This document shows positions 22,931 through 31,793 of a stretch of DNA of 64,000 nt, one piece after another. The notes under the pieces were generated by a model that saw nothing but the letters and a program-made list of their open reading frames with translations, did no database searches and had not been told where the DNA came from. The stretch covers positions 1,302,001 to 1,366,000 of the forward strand of contig NZ_BCUV01000007.1 of NCBI RefSeq assembly GCF_001591405.1, in the 5' to 3' direction. The number at the start of each line of letters is the position of its first letter. Positions within the stretch are counted from its first letter, which is position 1. A program made the position numbers and the translations under genes. The DNA comes from Janibacter terrae NBRC 107853 (GTDB taxonomy: Bacteria > Actinomycetota > Actinomycetes > Actinomycetales > Dermatophilaceae).

Positions 22931-24575
22931 GGGACGCCCCCTCCTGCTCGATGGTGACGACCCGGTCCATGCGGTCCAGGCCGACGTCGTGGTGGGTCAC
23001 CATGATCACCGATCGACCGCGCGCGTGACGCATCAGGTCCGCGAGGACCGCGTCGGCGGTCGGGTGGTCGAGGTGCGCGACGGGCTCGTCCAGGAGGATC
23101 ACGGGACGGCCGCTCGCGATGGCGCGGGCGATCGACAGCCGGGTGCGCTCGCCGCCGGAGACGCCGAGCCCGTGGGTGCCGAGCCGCGTGTCGAGGCCGT
23201 CCTCGAGCGCGTCGAGCCAGGCGCCGAGACCGGCCTGGCGAAGGGCGTCGACGAGCACCTCGTCGTCCGCCTCCGGCGCCGCGAGCGCGAGGTTGTTGCG
23301 CAGGGTCGCCGCGAGCACGTGCGGCTCGTCGTCGACGATCGCGAAGAGCCCGCGCACGTCCTGCAGCGCCAGCCCCCCGACGTCGGCGCCGTCGACGGTG
23401 TACGTGCCGCCGGTCGGGTCGAGGTGGCGGGCGAGCACGGCGAGCACGGTGGACTTGCCGGCGCCGTTGGCCCCGGTGAGCGCGACGTGCTCGCCGGGCT
23501 CGACCAGGAGGTCGACCGGACCGAGGTCGGTCCGGGCCCCGGTCCAGCCCGCGGTGACGCCCCGCAGCTCGAGGCGCGGTGCGCGGGTCCGGGTCGCCTC
23601 GGGGGAGTGCAGGTGCACGGGCCGGCGCCCGTCTCCTGCCACCGCCGGTTCCTGGTCGAGCAGCGCGTCCAGGCGCTGCTGGCAGGCCCGGGCCCGGGCG
23701 AGGGCGCGGGTGGCGTCGGTGAGGACGCCGAGGGCCTCGCCGGTCGCGACGGGCGCGAGGACGAGCAGCGCCATGACCGGGGTGTCGGCACCCGAGGTCG
23801 TGGCGAGGGCCGCCGCGGCGAGGGTGGCCACGCCGGTGATGACGAGGACCAGCGCGGCGGTGAGAGAGCGGCCACGCGACTGGCGGGCGATGCTCGAGCG
23901 CAGCCGCTCGTGCGCCTGCGCCAGCCAGCGGTCGGCGGTCGCGCCACCCCCGATCGAGCGCAGCTCGTCGGCGTGCTCGGCGGTGAGGTGGGCGACGCGG
24001 GCGGCCTCGGCCCGCGCCGCGAGCACGGAGGTCTGCGCCCGCGACTCGAGCCGGTCGGCGACGAGCGCGGTCGCGCCGGCGGCGAGCAGCATGCCAGCGA
24101 GGACGAGCCCGACACGCGGGTCGACGAGCGCGGTGAGCGCCGCGGCGAGGACCCCGGCGAGCAGGGCCGAGAGCGCGGGGACGGTGACGCGCACCGAGGC
24201 CTCGACGACCTCGGTGAGGTCGTCGACGACGCCGGTGAGCACGTCGGCGCGACCCCGCGAGCCGAGGCGGGCGGGGGTGAGCGGGACGAGCGCGGCGTAC
24301 GTGGCCGTCCGCCGCTCGGCGAGGTCGGCCAGCGCGGCGTCGTGGCTGCGCAGGCGCTCCCAGTAGCGGAAGACCGGGCGCGCCAGGCCGAAGGTGCGCA
24401 CCGCGACGATCGCGGTGAGCAGCAGCATGATCTGGGGTCGCTGGTCGGCCCGGACGATGAGCCACCCCGAGGTCGTCGTCAGGGCGATCCCGGAGGCGGT
24501 GGCGACACCGCCGAGGAGGCCGGCGACGACCAGTCCGCGGTCGAGGCGAAGGGGGCGGGGCAGACGCGGGCTCAT
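22905..24575 (-). CDS. cydC: CydC subunit of the cysteine/glutathione ABC exporter
   Basis: A 556-residue ABC half-transporter: six membrane helices in residues 1-310, then a nucleotide-binding domain with Walker A GANGAGKST, signature VSGGERTRLS and Walker B VILLDEP. CydDC exports cysteine and glutathione (and modulates haem), which is required to assemble cytochrome bd. ATG 24575 overlaps the cydD stop by 4 bp. The C-terminus overlaps the BlaI start by 26 bp, tying the regulator to this operon. Confidence 0.88.
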   Translation of the reverse strand: MSPRLPRPLRLDRGLVVAGLLGGVATASGIALTTTSGWLIVRADQRPQIMLLLTAIVAVRTFGLARPVFRYWERLRSHDAALADLAERRTATYAALVPLTPARLGSRGRADVLTGVVDDLTEVVEASVRVTVPALSALLAGVLAAALTALVDPRVGLVLAGMLLAAGATALVADRLESRAQTSVLAARAEAARVAHLTAEHADELRSIGGGATADRWLAQAHERLRSSIARQSRGRSLTAALVLVITGVATLAAAALATTSGADTPVMALLVLAPVATGEALGVLTDATRALARARACQQRLDALLDQEPAVAGDGRRPVHLHSPEATRTRAPRLELRGVTAGWTGARTDLGPVDLLVEPGEHVALTGANGAGKSTVLAVLARHLDPTGGTYTVDGADVGGLALQDVRGLFAIVDDEPHVLAATLRNNLALAAPEADDEVLVDALRQAGLGAWLDALEDGLDTRLGTHGLGVSGGERTRLSIARAIASGRPVILLDEPVAHLDHPTADAVLADLMRHARGRSVIMVTHHDVGLDRMDRVVTIEQEGASRAQERIPG

Positions 24576-26149
24576 CGGGCCACCAGCTCCCCGAGGCGGA
24601 CGTGCGCGGCTGCGCGGCCGACGAGGTCGGGCTGGTGCGTCACGGTCAGGACCGTGCGTCGACGGGCGAGACCGGCGATGACCTCGCCGATGGCAGCGGC
24701 GGAGGCGGGGTCGACGTGCGCGGTCGGCTCGTCGAGGAGCACGACGGGCGCGGGGGAGAGGAGCGCGCGGGCGAGCACGAGCCGGGCGCGCTGACCCGCG
24801 GAGAGCCCGAAGCCGTCGTCGCCGATGGGGCTGTCGAGCCCGTCGGGCAGGGCCGCGACGGCGCCGTCGAGCCCGACCTCGCGCAGCACGCGCCAGATCT
24901 CGTGGTCGTCGACCGGCCCGGCGATCGTCAGGTTGGCCCGCAGGCTCCCGGCCCCGAGGAAGGGCCGCTGCGTCACGAGGTGCACCTCGCCCGTGCGGAC
25001 CTCGCCGGCATCGGGTCGGCGGATCCCCGCGATGACCTCGAGCAGCGTCGTCTTGCCGCACCCGGAGGGGCCCGTGACGACCGTCAGACCCGGACCGGCG
25101 GTGAGGTCGACGCCTTGGAGGACGCGGTGCCTCGTGCCCGGGTAGGTGTAGTCGACGCCGGTGACCTCGACCCCGCCCGTCGCGCCCCCCTTCGCCCGCA
25201 CCGTCCCGGACGAGCGCGGCTCGAGCTCGGCGAGGACCTCCTCGAGGGCGGCGGCGCCGTCGGCGGCGGAGTGGAACTCCGTCCCCACGCGCCGGATCGG
25301 CCAGTAGGCCTCGGGCGCGAGGAGGATCGCGGTGAGCCCGACCGAGAGCGCGATCGAGCCGTGGGTGAGGCGCAGGCCGACGGCGACCGCGACGATCGCG
25401 ACCGAGATCGTCGCGAGCAGCTCCAGCGCCGCGGCCGACATGAAGGCCAGGCGGAGCGTGCGCATCGTCGCCCGGCGGTGGCGCTGGCTCACCGTGCCGA
25501 TGGTCTCCACCTGTCGGTCCGCGCGCCCGTACGCGACGAGCGTCGGCAACCCGCGCATGACGTCGAGGAAGTGCCCGGCCAGGTCCGTCAGCGCACCCCA
25601 GCGGCGGTCGGTGTCCTCCTGCGTCGTCGCGCCGATGAGTGCCGCGAAGAGCGGCAGCAGCCACACCGTGAGGACGACGACGAGCGCGCTCGGCCAGTCC
25701 ACGACGACGAGGCAGATGATCGCGAGCGGCGGCACCACGACGGCCGAGACGAGGGCGGGCAGGTACTTCGCGATGTACGGCTCGACGGTGCTCGTGCCCT
25801 GGGTCGCGAGCGTGAGCGCCACGTCCCGGGAGGGCCGCTCGTCGATCGTCCGCTCGCGCCAGACGGCGAGCAGCTGCTCCCGCAGCCGGGTCGCGACGAG
25901 CGCACCCGAGCGGGCGGCGATCGTCTCCGAGGCCGCACCGAGCAGGGCACGAAGGGCGAACAGCCCGCCGGTCCACAGGGCCGGCTCGAGCAGTGCCTCC
26001 CCCCGCACGACGGCGACGACGAGTGCGGCCAGCGCGAAGGCGGTCGCGATGGTCGAGATGCCTTGTGCCACACCGATGCCCGCGAGGGCAGCGACGGGCC
26101 CCCGGGTGGCCGGGACCACCCGGAGGATGCGCGGGTCGAAGGGACGCAT
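24572..26149 (-). CDS. cydD: CydD subunit of the cysteine/glutathione ABC exporter
   Basis: A 525-residue ABC half-transporter with N-terminal membrane domain (helices from about residue 20) and ATPase domain: Walker A GPSGCGKTT, signature LSAGQRARLV, Walker B VVLLDEPTAHVD. The membrane part contains the CydD-type stretch TSTVEPYIAKYLPAL. It forms a heterodimer with CydC. The gene lies two bases after cydB and overlaps cydC by 4 bp, giving the conserved actinobacterial order cydA-B-D-C. Confidence 0.89.
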   Translation of the reverse strand: MRPFDPRILRVVPATRGPVAALAGIGVAQGISTIATAFALAALVVAVVRGEALLEPALWTGGLFALRALLGAASETIAARSGALVATRLREQLLAVWRERTIDERPSRDVALTLATQGTSTVEPYIAKYLPALVSAVVVPPLAIICLVVVDWPSALVVVLTVWLLPLFAALIGATTQEDTDRRWGALTDLAGHFLDVMRGLPTLVAYGRADRQVETIGTVSQRHRRATMRTLRLAFMSAAALELLATISVAIVAVAVGLRLTHGSIALSVGLTAILLAPEAYWPIRRVGTEFHSAADGAAALEEVLAELEPRSSGTVRAKGGATGGVEVTGVDYTYPGTRHRVLQGVDLTAGPGLTVVTGPSGCGKTTLLEVIAGIRRPDAGEVRTGEVHLVTQRPFLGAGSLRANLTIAGPVDDHEIWRVLREVGLDGAVAALPDGLDSPIGDDGFGLSAGQRARLVLARALLSPAPVVLLDEPTAHVDPASAAAIGEVIAGLARRRTVLTVTHQPDLVGRAAAHVRLGELVAR

Positions 26150-26151
26150 CG

Positions 26152-27189
26152 TCAGTGCACCTCGACGCGCTGCGGCAGGTGCTCGACGGTCAGGCGGCGG
26201 CGGAAGACCCAGTAGGTCCACGCCGTGTACGCGAGCATGATCGGCGTGAAGACGACCGCGGCCCAGGTCATGATCTCGAGGGTCAGCGGCGAGCTCGCGG
26301 CGGCGTCGAGGGTGAGGTCGGCGCTGTCCCCGCGACCGTTGATCGCGTTGGGGAAGAGCATGAGGAAGTAGCTCACGACGGTCAGGCCGATCGTCACGGA
26401 GGTGCCGGTGAAGGCCAGGCCCTCCGCCCCCTTCGCGTTGGCGGCGATGGCGGCGAGGAGCGCGACGGCGGCGAGGCCCGCGACCACCCACGAGCCGGCG
26501 GTCCCGCGCTGCAGGCCGAGGGTGGCGAAGAGGGCGACGGCGAGGACGGCGGAGACGAGGCCGGCCCTGGTCGCGACCGCGCGCGCCTCGGCCCGGATCG
26601 GCCCGTCGGTCTTCAGCGCGAGGAAGTGCGCGCCGTGCGCCATGCACAGGACGGTGAGGGTGAGGCCACCGAGCAGCGCGGTCGGCGTGAGCAGGCTGAG
26701 GAGCGACCCGTCGAACTCCGTGTACCGCGTGCTGCCCATCGTGTGCTCGGTCATCGGCAGGCCGGCGACGAGGTTGGTGAGCGCCACCCCGACGAGGAAG
26801 GGGGCGATGTACGAGCCCGCGACGATCGCCAGGTCCCAGCGGCGCACCCACTCCGCGTCGTGACGCTTGTGCCGGTACTCCAGGCCCATGTTGCGCAGGA
26901 TGAGCGTGACGAGCAGGAGCAGCAGCGCGAGGTACATGCCGGAGAACATCGTGGCGTACCAGTGGGGGAAGGCCGCGAAGGTCGCGCCGCCCGCGGTGAG
27001 CAGCCACACCTCGTTGCCGTCCCAGTGGGGGCCGATGGTCGTGAGCATCGTGCGGCGGCGGTCCTCCTCGTCGTGCTCTCCCTCGAGCACCGGCAGCAGC
27101 ATGCCGACCCCGAAGTCGAAGCCCTCGGTCACGAGGTAGCCGGTCCACAGGACGGCCAGCAGGACGAACCAGATGGTGATGAGATCCAT
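26152..27189 (-). CDS. cydB: Cytochrome bd ubiquinol/menaquinol oxidase subunit II
   Basis: A 345-residue polytopic membrane protein typical of CydB. It opens MDLITIWFVLLAVLWTGYLV and has the family's EGFDFGVGMLLP and WDGNEVWLL motifs. CydB pairs with CydA in the high-affinity quinol oxidase that reduces oxygen to water without proton pumping, useful at low oxygen or under nitrosative stress. The gap to cydA is 15 bp. Confidence 0.94.
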   Translation of the reverse strand: MDLITIWFVLLAVLWTGYLVTEGFDFGVGMLLPVLEGEHDEEDRRRTMLTTIGPHWDGNEVWLLTAGGATFAAFPHWYATMFSGMYLALLLLLVTLILRNMGLEYRHKRHDAEWVRRWDLAIVAGSYIAPFLVGVALTNLVAGLPMTEHTMGSTRYTEFDGSLLSLLTPTALLGGLTLTVLCMAHGAHFLALKTDGPIRAEARAVATRAGLVSAVLAVALFATLGLQRGTAGSWVVAGLAAVALLAAIAANAKGAEGLAFTGTSVTIGLTVVSYFLMLFPNAINGRGDSADLTLDAAASSPLTLEIMTWAAVVFTPIMLAYTAWTYWVFRRRLTVEHLPQRVEVH

Positions 27190-27204
27190 GTCGGTGCTCC
27201 CGGG

Positions 27205-28644
27205 TCAGTAGGCGAACTCGAGCGGCTCGTCGTCCTCGACGAGGCGGGGTTCCTCGAAGGGGTCGGCGCCGCGGCGGATGTAGGACAGGAGGAGCTTGAC
27301 CTCGACGACCGCGAGCCCGCCGTACAGCAGGGTGAAGACGATCATCGAGGTCCACACGTCGGCGCTGCCCACGCTCGGGGAGACGGCGGTGTGCGTGGCC
27401 ATCTCGCCGAAGACGACCCACGGCTGGCGACCGACCTCGGTGAAGATCCAGCCGAAGCTGTGGCCGAGCACGGTCGCGATCGGGGTGAGCACGATGAGGG
27501 CCTGGACCCAGCGCTGCATCGGGACACGGTCCTTGCGGGTGGCCCACAGGACCCACGCGCCGACGGCCATGGCGAAGAAGCCGGTGGCCATCATCAGCCG
27601 GAAGTTCCAGTAGGTCATGGCGATCGGCGGGATGTAGGTGCCGGCCTGCGTCAGCTCGCCGTCGGAGAAGGTCGCTCGGTACTCGTTCTCGAGGTCGACC
27701 ATGCCGCGGACCTGCCCGTCGAAGCTGCCGGTGCCGAGGAAGGAGAGCAGGCAGGGGATCTCGATGACGTGCGTGGGGTCCTCGCCGCCGAGACCGGCGA
27801 CGGTCAGGACGGAGAAGGGGGCGCACTCGCCCGCGGGCGGGGTGTCGTACAGGGCCTCGGCCGCCGCCATCTTCATCGGCTGGACCTCGGTCATCACCTT
27901 GCCCTGGAGGTCACCGCTGATCGCGACGCCCATCCCGGAGACGAGGACGACGACGGCGCCGAGGCGGGCCGCGTGGCGGTACATCCTGCGGTCGGCGTCG
28001 GGTCCCCCCTTCGCCTGGTGGAGGCGCAGCTTGTGCAGCGCGACGGCCATGACGAGCGCGCCACCGACGAGGTAGCAGGCGGTGATGACGTGGGGGAAGG
28101 CGACGAGCTGGACCTTGTTGGTGAGGATCGCGAGGAAGTCGGCCATCTCGGCGCGGCCGGTCTCCGGGTTGATCCGGTAGCCGACGGGGTGCTGCATGAA
28201 GGAGTTGGCGGCGAGGATGAAGTACGCCGACAGCAGGGTGCCGATGTGCACGATCCACATCGTCGCGGCGTGCAACCGCTCGGGGATGCGTCCCCAGCCG
28301 AAGATCCACAGGCCGAGGAAGGTCGACTCGAGGAAGAACGCGAGCAGCGCCTCGAGCGCGAGCGGCGCACCGAAGATGTCCCCGACGAAGCGGCTGTAGG
28401 AGGACCAGTTCATCCCGAACTGGAACTCCTGGACGATGCCCGTGACGAGCCCGAGCGCGAAGTTGATCGTGAAGAGCTTGCCGAGGAACTTCGCCATCCG
28501 CAGGTGGCCCTCGTCGCGCGTGCGGATCCACCGCGAGTGGTACCAGGCCACGATCGCCGACAGCCCGATCGTGACCGGCACGAAGAAGAAGTGGTACACG
28601 GTGGTGATCGCGAACTGCCACCGCGCGAGGTCGAGCACGTCCAT
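27205..28644 (-). CDS. cydA: Cytochrome bd oxidase subunit I
   Basis: A 479-residue protein. The N-terminus DVLDLARWQFAITTVYHFFF holds His18, the expected haem b595 ligand (His19 in E. coli numbering). The conserved quinol-site segment TEVGRQPWVVFGEM is present, and the short Q-loop is that of the actinobacterial class. It carries three haems and oxidises quinol. ATG 28644 follows AGGAG at a normal distance. It leads the operon cydA-cydB-cydD-cydC-blaI-M56. A TAGTACTA palindrome and a CTACGACG/CGTCGTAG inverted repeat lie just upstream. Confidence 0.94.
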   Translation of the reverse strand: MDVLDLARWQFAITTVYHFFFVPVTIGLSAIVAWYHSRWIRTRDEGHLRMAKFLGKLFTINFALGLVTGIVQEFQFGMNWSSYSRFVGDIFGAPLALEALLAFFLESTFLGLWIFGWGRIPERLHAATMWIVHIGTLLSAYFILAANSFMQHPVGYRINPETGRAEMADFLAILTNKVQLVAFPHVITACYLVGGALVMAVALHKLRLHQAKGGPDADRRMYRHAARLGAVVVLVSGMGVAISGDLQGKVMTEVQPMKMAAAEALYDTPPAGECAPFSVLTVAGLGGEDPTHVIEIPCLLSFLGTGSFDGQVRGMVDLENEYRATFSDGELTQAGTYIPPIAMTYWNFRLMMATGFFAMAVGAWVLWATRKDRVPMQRWVQALIVLTPIATVLGHSFGWIFTEVGRQPWVVFGEMATHTAVSPSVGSADVWTSMIVFTLLYGGLAVVEVKLLLSYIRRGADPFEEPRLVEDDEPLEFAY

Positions 28645-28652
28645 CGCATCTC

Positions 28653-28683
28653 CTACGACGTCTAGTACTACAGATCGTCGTAG
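28653..28683 (-). promoter_or_regulatory. Inverted repeats in the cydA promoter region
   Basis: CTACGACG (28653-28660) and CGTCGTAG (28676-28683) form an 8-bp inverted repeat around a central TAGTACTA palindrome at 28663-28670, only 9-39 bp before the cydA start. This could be a repressor site overlapping the transcription start. It does not match the usual Rex box TTGTGAAnnnnTTCACAA. Confidence 0.5.
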
Positions 28684-28726
28684 ACGGTACGCCTGTTGCG
28701 GGGCGGGTCCAAACCTCGTCCGTCCC

Positions 28727-28801
28727 AGGTTTCTCGGGTGACCCGAGAAACCTCGCCTTCGCAAGAGTTTGAAACTCTTGCGAAGGCGAGGTTTGTCGGG
28801 T
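28727..28801 (-). promoter_or_regulatory. Overlapping mutually exclusive hairpins between phoD and cydA
   Basis: On either strand, 28741-28770 pairs with 28772-28801 (30 bp, one mismatch, with a perfect inner 20-bp stem around CAAGAGTTT). The segment 28741-28753 can instead pair with 28727-28739, a perfect 13-bp stem around TTTCTCGGGT/ACCCGAGAAA. The two structures share one strand and cannot form together. The element starts 15 bp after the phoD stop, so it may be its terminator, and it lies 83 bp before the cydA start, so it could also act in the cyd leader. Confidence 0.7.
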
Positions 28802-28815
28802 CGAGCGAAGGGGGG

Positions 28816-30399
28816 TCACCCCACCCGCTGCAGCCCCCGCTGGCCGTCCGCGAGCTCGAAGCTCGCCTGGGTCCGCACCGCGGAGCCGCGGGTCGTCACC
28901 CTGTCGAGCGAGCGGAAGTCGGCGCGCATCGAGGTGGGGGTGATGCTCGTGCGCACGTACCCGCGCTGGTTGCCGGAGAACTTCAGGTGCGGGTTCCACG
29001 CGATGATCGGGTCCGACCACGCCCCGTTGCCGTCGCCGCCCGAGGTGATGGACGTCGTGACGAGCTCGGTCCCGACGACGGCGCTGTCGGGGTCGGCGTC
29101 GTCGGCCTTGAGGTCCGCGGCCCAGTGCTTGTGAACGTCGCCGGTGAGCACGACGGGGTTGCGCACGCCTGCGTCGACCCAGGCCTGGGTCACCCGGTCG
29201 CGCGAGCCGGTGTACCCGTCCCAGCTGTCGTTGCTCGCGTGGAGCAGCTCCGGCTCGACCTTGCCGTCGCGCTGCGCGAAGAAGACCTGCTGACCGAGGA
29301 AGTCCCAGCGGGCGCGGCTGCGGGAGAAGCCGTCGCGCAGCCAGGATTCCTGGGCGTCGCCGGTGAGCGTGCGGCTCGGGTCGCTCGCCTCCGCGCAGTT
29401 GGTGTCCCACCCGTCCCCGCAGGCCTGGTCGTCGCGGTACTGGCGGGTGTCGAGCATGTGGAAGTTGGCCAGCTGACCCCACTGCATCCGCCGGTAGATC
29501 CGCATGTCCGGGCCGTTCGGGAGGGAGGAGCGGCGCAGCGGCATGTTCTCGTAGTAGGCCCTGAAGGCGTTGGCCCGGCGGGCGAGGAAGCGCTCGGGGG
29601 TGTCGTTCCACTGGTCGGCGCGCTCGTTCTCCGGGATGCCGGCCGCCCAGTTGTTGTCGACCTCGTGGTCGTCCCAGACGACGAGCCAGGGGGCGACGGC
29701 GTGGGCGGTCTGCAGGTCGGGGTCGGTCTTGTACTGCGCGTGCCGCAGCCGGTACCCGCCGAGGGTCACGGTCTCGGTGCCCGCGTGGGTGCGGACCGCG
29801 GTCGGGTTGCCCTTGCCCTCGTACTGGTAGTCGCCGAGGTGCAGGACGAGGTCCGGCTGGTCGTCGGCGAGGTGGCGGTAGGCAGTGAAGTACCCCGCCT
29901 CGAAGTGCGCGCAGCTCGCGAAGGACATCGCCAGGGACGAGGGCAGCTCGTGCCGCGCCGGGGCGGTCCGCGTGCGTCCGACGGGACTCAGGTGGCCGTC
30001 GACGCGGAACCGGTACCAGTACTCGCGGCCGGGACGCAGGCCCTCGACCTCGACGTGCACGGCGTGTGCGTCCTCGGGGCGGGCGACGGCGGTGCCGCGC
30101 GCGACCGGGCGGCCCATCCCCTCGTCGGTCGCGACCTCCCACTGGACGGCGACTGCACGGCTGGGCATGCCTCCCTTCCCGTCCTCGGCGAGCGGCTCGA
30201 GCGCCAGGCGGGTCCACAGGACGACGCCCGAGGGGGTCGGGTCGCCGGACGCGATCCCGAGGGCGAAGGGGGAGACCCGGATCGGTCCGGTGGCGACGAG
30301 GAGGGAGGTGGCGGGGGCGGCGGACGCAACCGCGGTGGTCGTGGCGATGGTGCCGGCGGCGAGACCGCCGGCGAGGACGTGGCGACGGGAGAGGGTCAT
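28816..30399 (-). CDS. phoD: PhoD-family alkaline phosphatase, Tat-exported
   Basis: A 527-residue secreted phosphatase. The N-terminus LSRRHVLAGGLAAGTI is a twin-arginine signal. An N-terminal PhoD domain precedes the metallophosphatase core with FASCAHFEAGYFTAYRHLA, HLGDYQYEG, VWDDHEVDNNWA and VLTGDVHKHWA, which supply calcium/iron ligands. PhoD enzymes release phosphate from mono- and diesters outside the cell and are usually induced by phosphate starvation; I could not identify a pho box. It is transcribed away from the MFS gene's 3' end in the same direction. Confidence 0.9.
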   Translation of the reverse strand: MTLSRRHVLAGGLAAGTIATTTAVASAAPATSLLVATGPIRVSPFALGIASGDPTPSGVVLWTRLALEPLAEDGKGGMPSRAVAVQWEVATDEGMGRPVARGTAVARPEDAHAVHVEVEGLRPGREYWYRFRVDGHLSPVGRTRTAPARHELPSSLAMSFASCAHFEAGYFTAYRHLADDQPDLVLHLGDYQYEGKGNPTAVRTHAGTETVTLGGYRLRHAQYKTDPDLQTAHAVAPWLVVWDDHEVDNNWAAGIPENERADQWNDTPERFLARRANAFRAYYENMPLRRSSLPNGPDMRIYRRMQWGQLANFHMLDTRQYRDDQACGDGWDTNCAEASDPSRTLTGDAQESWLRDGFSRSRARWDFLGQQVFFAQRDGKVEPELLHASNDSWDGYTGSRDRVTQAWVDAGVRNPVVLTGDVHKHWAADLKADDADPDSAVVGTELVTTSITSGGDGNGAWSDPIIAWNPHLKFSGNQRGYVRTSITPTSMRADFRSLDRVTTRGSAVRTQASFELADGQRGLQRVG

Positions 30400-30499
30400 G
30401 GCGGCACGTTCCCGCAGCGACGTGAACCCACCGGGCAGGCCGCGTGAACCAGACGCTCCCCCTTCGTGGTCCGGGCATGAAGACCCGGTCAGCGAACAG

Positions 30500-31771
30500 T
30501 CAGGCCCGCGGCACCCGGTACCGCACGAAGGCCGGGCTGACGGCGGTCGCGACGAGCGTCAGCACGATGACGAGCACGCCGCCACCGATGGTCGTCGCCG
30601 CGGTGCCGATCTCCCCGGCGACGAGACCGTGCAGCACGTCGGCCACGCGTGGCCCGCCGGCGACGACGACGACGAAGACGCCCTGCAGGCGTCCGCGCAT
30701 CGCGTCCGTCGCGGAGGTCTGCAGCATCGTCGAGCGGAAGGCCGCGGATGCCGTGTCCGCCGCGCCGCCGACGGCGAAGGACACGCACGCGATCGCCAGC
30801 CACGGCACGACGAGGCCGTCGGCCAGCGCGACGGCGACACCGAAGCCGATGATCGCGCCGCCCCACACGAGGATCGCGGCGGTGACCGCCAGCCCCTGCC
30901 GCTCCACCCGGGAGACCCAGCCCGACATCACACCGCCGAGGAAGGCACCGATCGGCATGGCCGCGAAGAGGAGGGCGAAGGCCAGACCGCCTTCTGCGGG
31001 GCCGCCGAAGTCGACGTCGGCCATCTCCGGGATGAGGGCGCGGGGCATGCCGAAGACCATCGCGATGAGGTCGACGACGAAGGACATGAGCAGCACCGGC
31101 TGCGTCGCGAGGTAGGCGAACCCGTCGACGACCGAGCGGACGCCGGGGGAGGAGCCGGCGACGACCTCGACCGGCAGGGGCGGAAGGGAGATCACCGCGC
31201 GGAGCGTGGCGAAAAGGAAGAGTGTGTCGACGAGGTAGAGCCACGAGAACCCCAGGACGGGGATGAGCGCGCCGCCGACGAGCGGCCCGGCGATCGCGCC
31301 GCCGGTGAAGACCGTCATGTTGAGGGTGTTGGCCGACGGCAGCAGCTCGACCGGCAGGATCCGCGGCAGCACCGCCGAGCGGGTCGGCTGGTTGACGCCG
31401 AAGAAGGCCTGCTGCACGGAGAAGATCGACAGCAGCAGCCAGACATTGGTGTTGCCGAGGGCCGCCTGGACCCAGAACGCCGCGGAGGTGAGGATCAGCC
31501 CCCACGTCGTCACCGTGAGCAGCCGCCGTCGGTCGAAGTGGTCGGCCAGCGAGCCGCCGTAGAGCCCGAAGACCACCAGGGGCACGAGCCCGAAGAGCCC
31601 GGTCAGCCCGACGTAGGCGCTCGACCCGGTCATCGAGTAGATCTGCGCCGGGACGGTGACGACCGTCAGCTGCGCCCCGATGACCGTGACGATCTGGGCG
31701 GTGAAGAGACGACGGTACGCCGGGACCTGGAGGGGGCGGGTGTCGGCCAGCAGGCCCCGGAGGCGACGCAC
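30500..31771 (-). CDS. MFS exporter, EntS-like
   Basis: A 423-residue protein with about 12 membrane helices. Typical MFS sequence includes LYGGSLADHFDRRRLL between helices 2 and 3, and PLVGGALIPVLGFSWLYLVD; the overall pattern resembles the enterobactin-exporter/DHA3 branch. The substrate is unknown. A GTG at 31771 is preceded six bases upstream by TAGGGT, suggesting a leaderless mRNA. It sits between phoD and an amino-acid ABC operon on the same strand, with no tight coupling to either. Confidence 0.82.
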   Translation of the reverse strand: MRRLRGLLADTRPLQVPAYRRLFTAQIVTVIGAQLTVVTVPAQIYSMTGSSAYVGLTGLFGLVPLVVFGLYGGSLADHFDRRRLLTVTTWGLILTSAAFWVQAALGNTNVWLLLSIFSVQQAFFGVNQPTRSAVLPRILPVELLPSANTLNMTVFTGGAIAGPLVGGALIPVLGFSWLYLVDTLFLFATLRAVISLPPLPVEVVAGSSPGVRSVVDGFAYLATQPVLLMSFVVDLIAMVFGMPRALIPEMADVDFGGPAEGGLAFALLFAAMPIGAFLGGVMSGWVSRVERQGLAVTAAILVWGGAIIGFGVAVALADGLVVPWLAIACVSFAVGGAADTASAAFRSTMLQTSATDAMRGRLQGVFVVVVAGGPRVADVLHGLVAGEIGTAATTIGGGVLVIVLTLVATAVSPAFVRYRVPRA

Positions 31772-31793
31772 CGCGTCACCCTACGCTCCGCCG

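Noticed and set aside
25993-28665. 890-codon open frame on the plus strand opposite cydD, cydB and cydA
   Set aside because: The opposite strand encodes clear CydA, CydB and CydD proteins; this frame has no ribosome site or recognisable domain.
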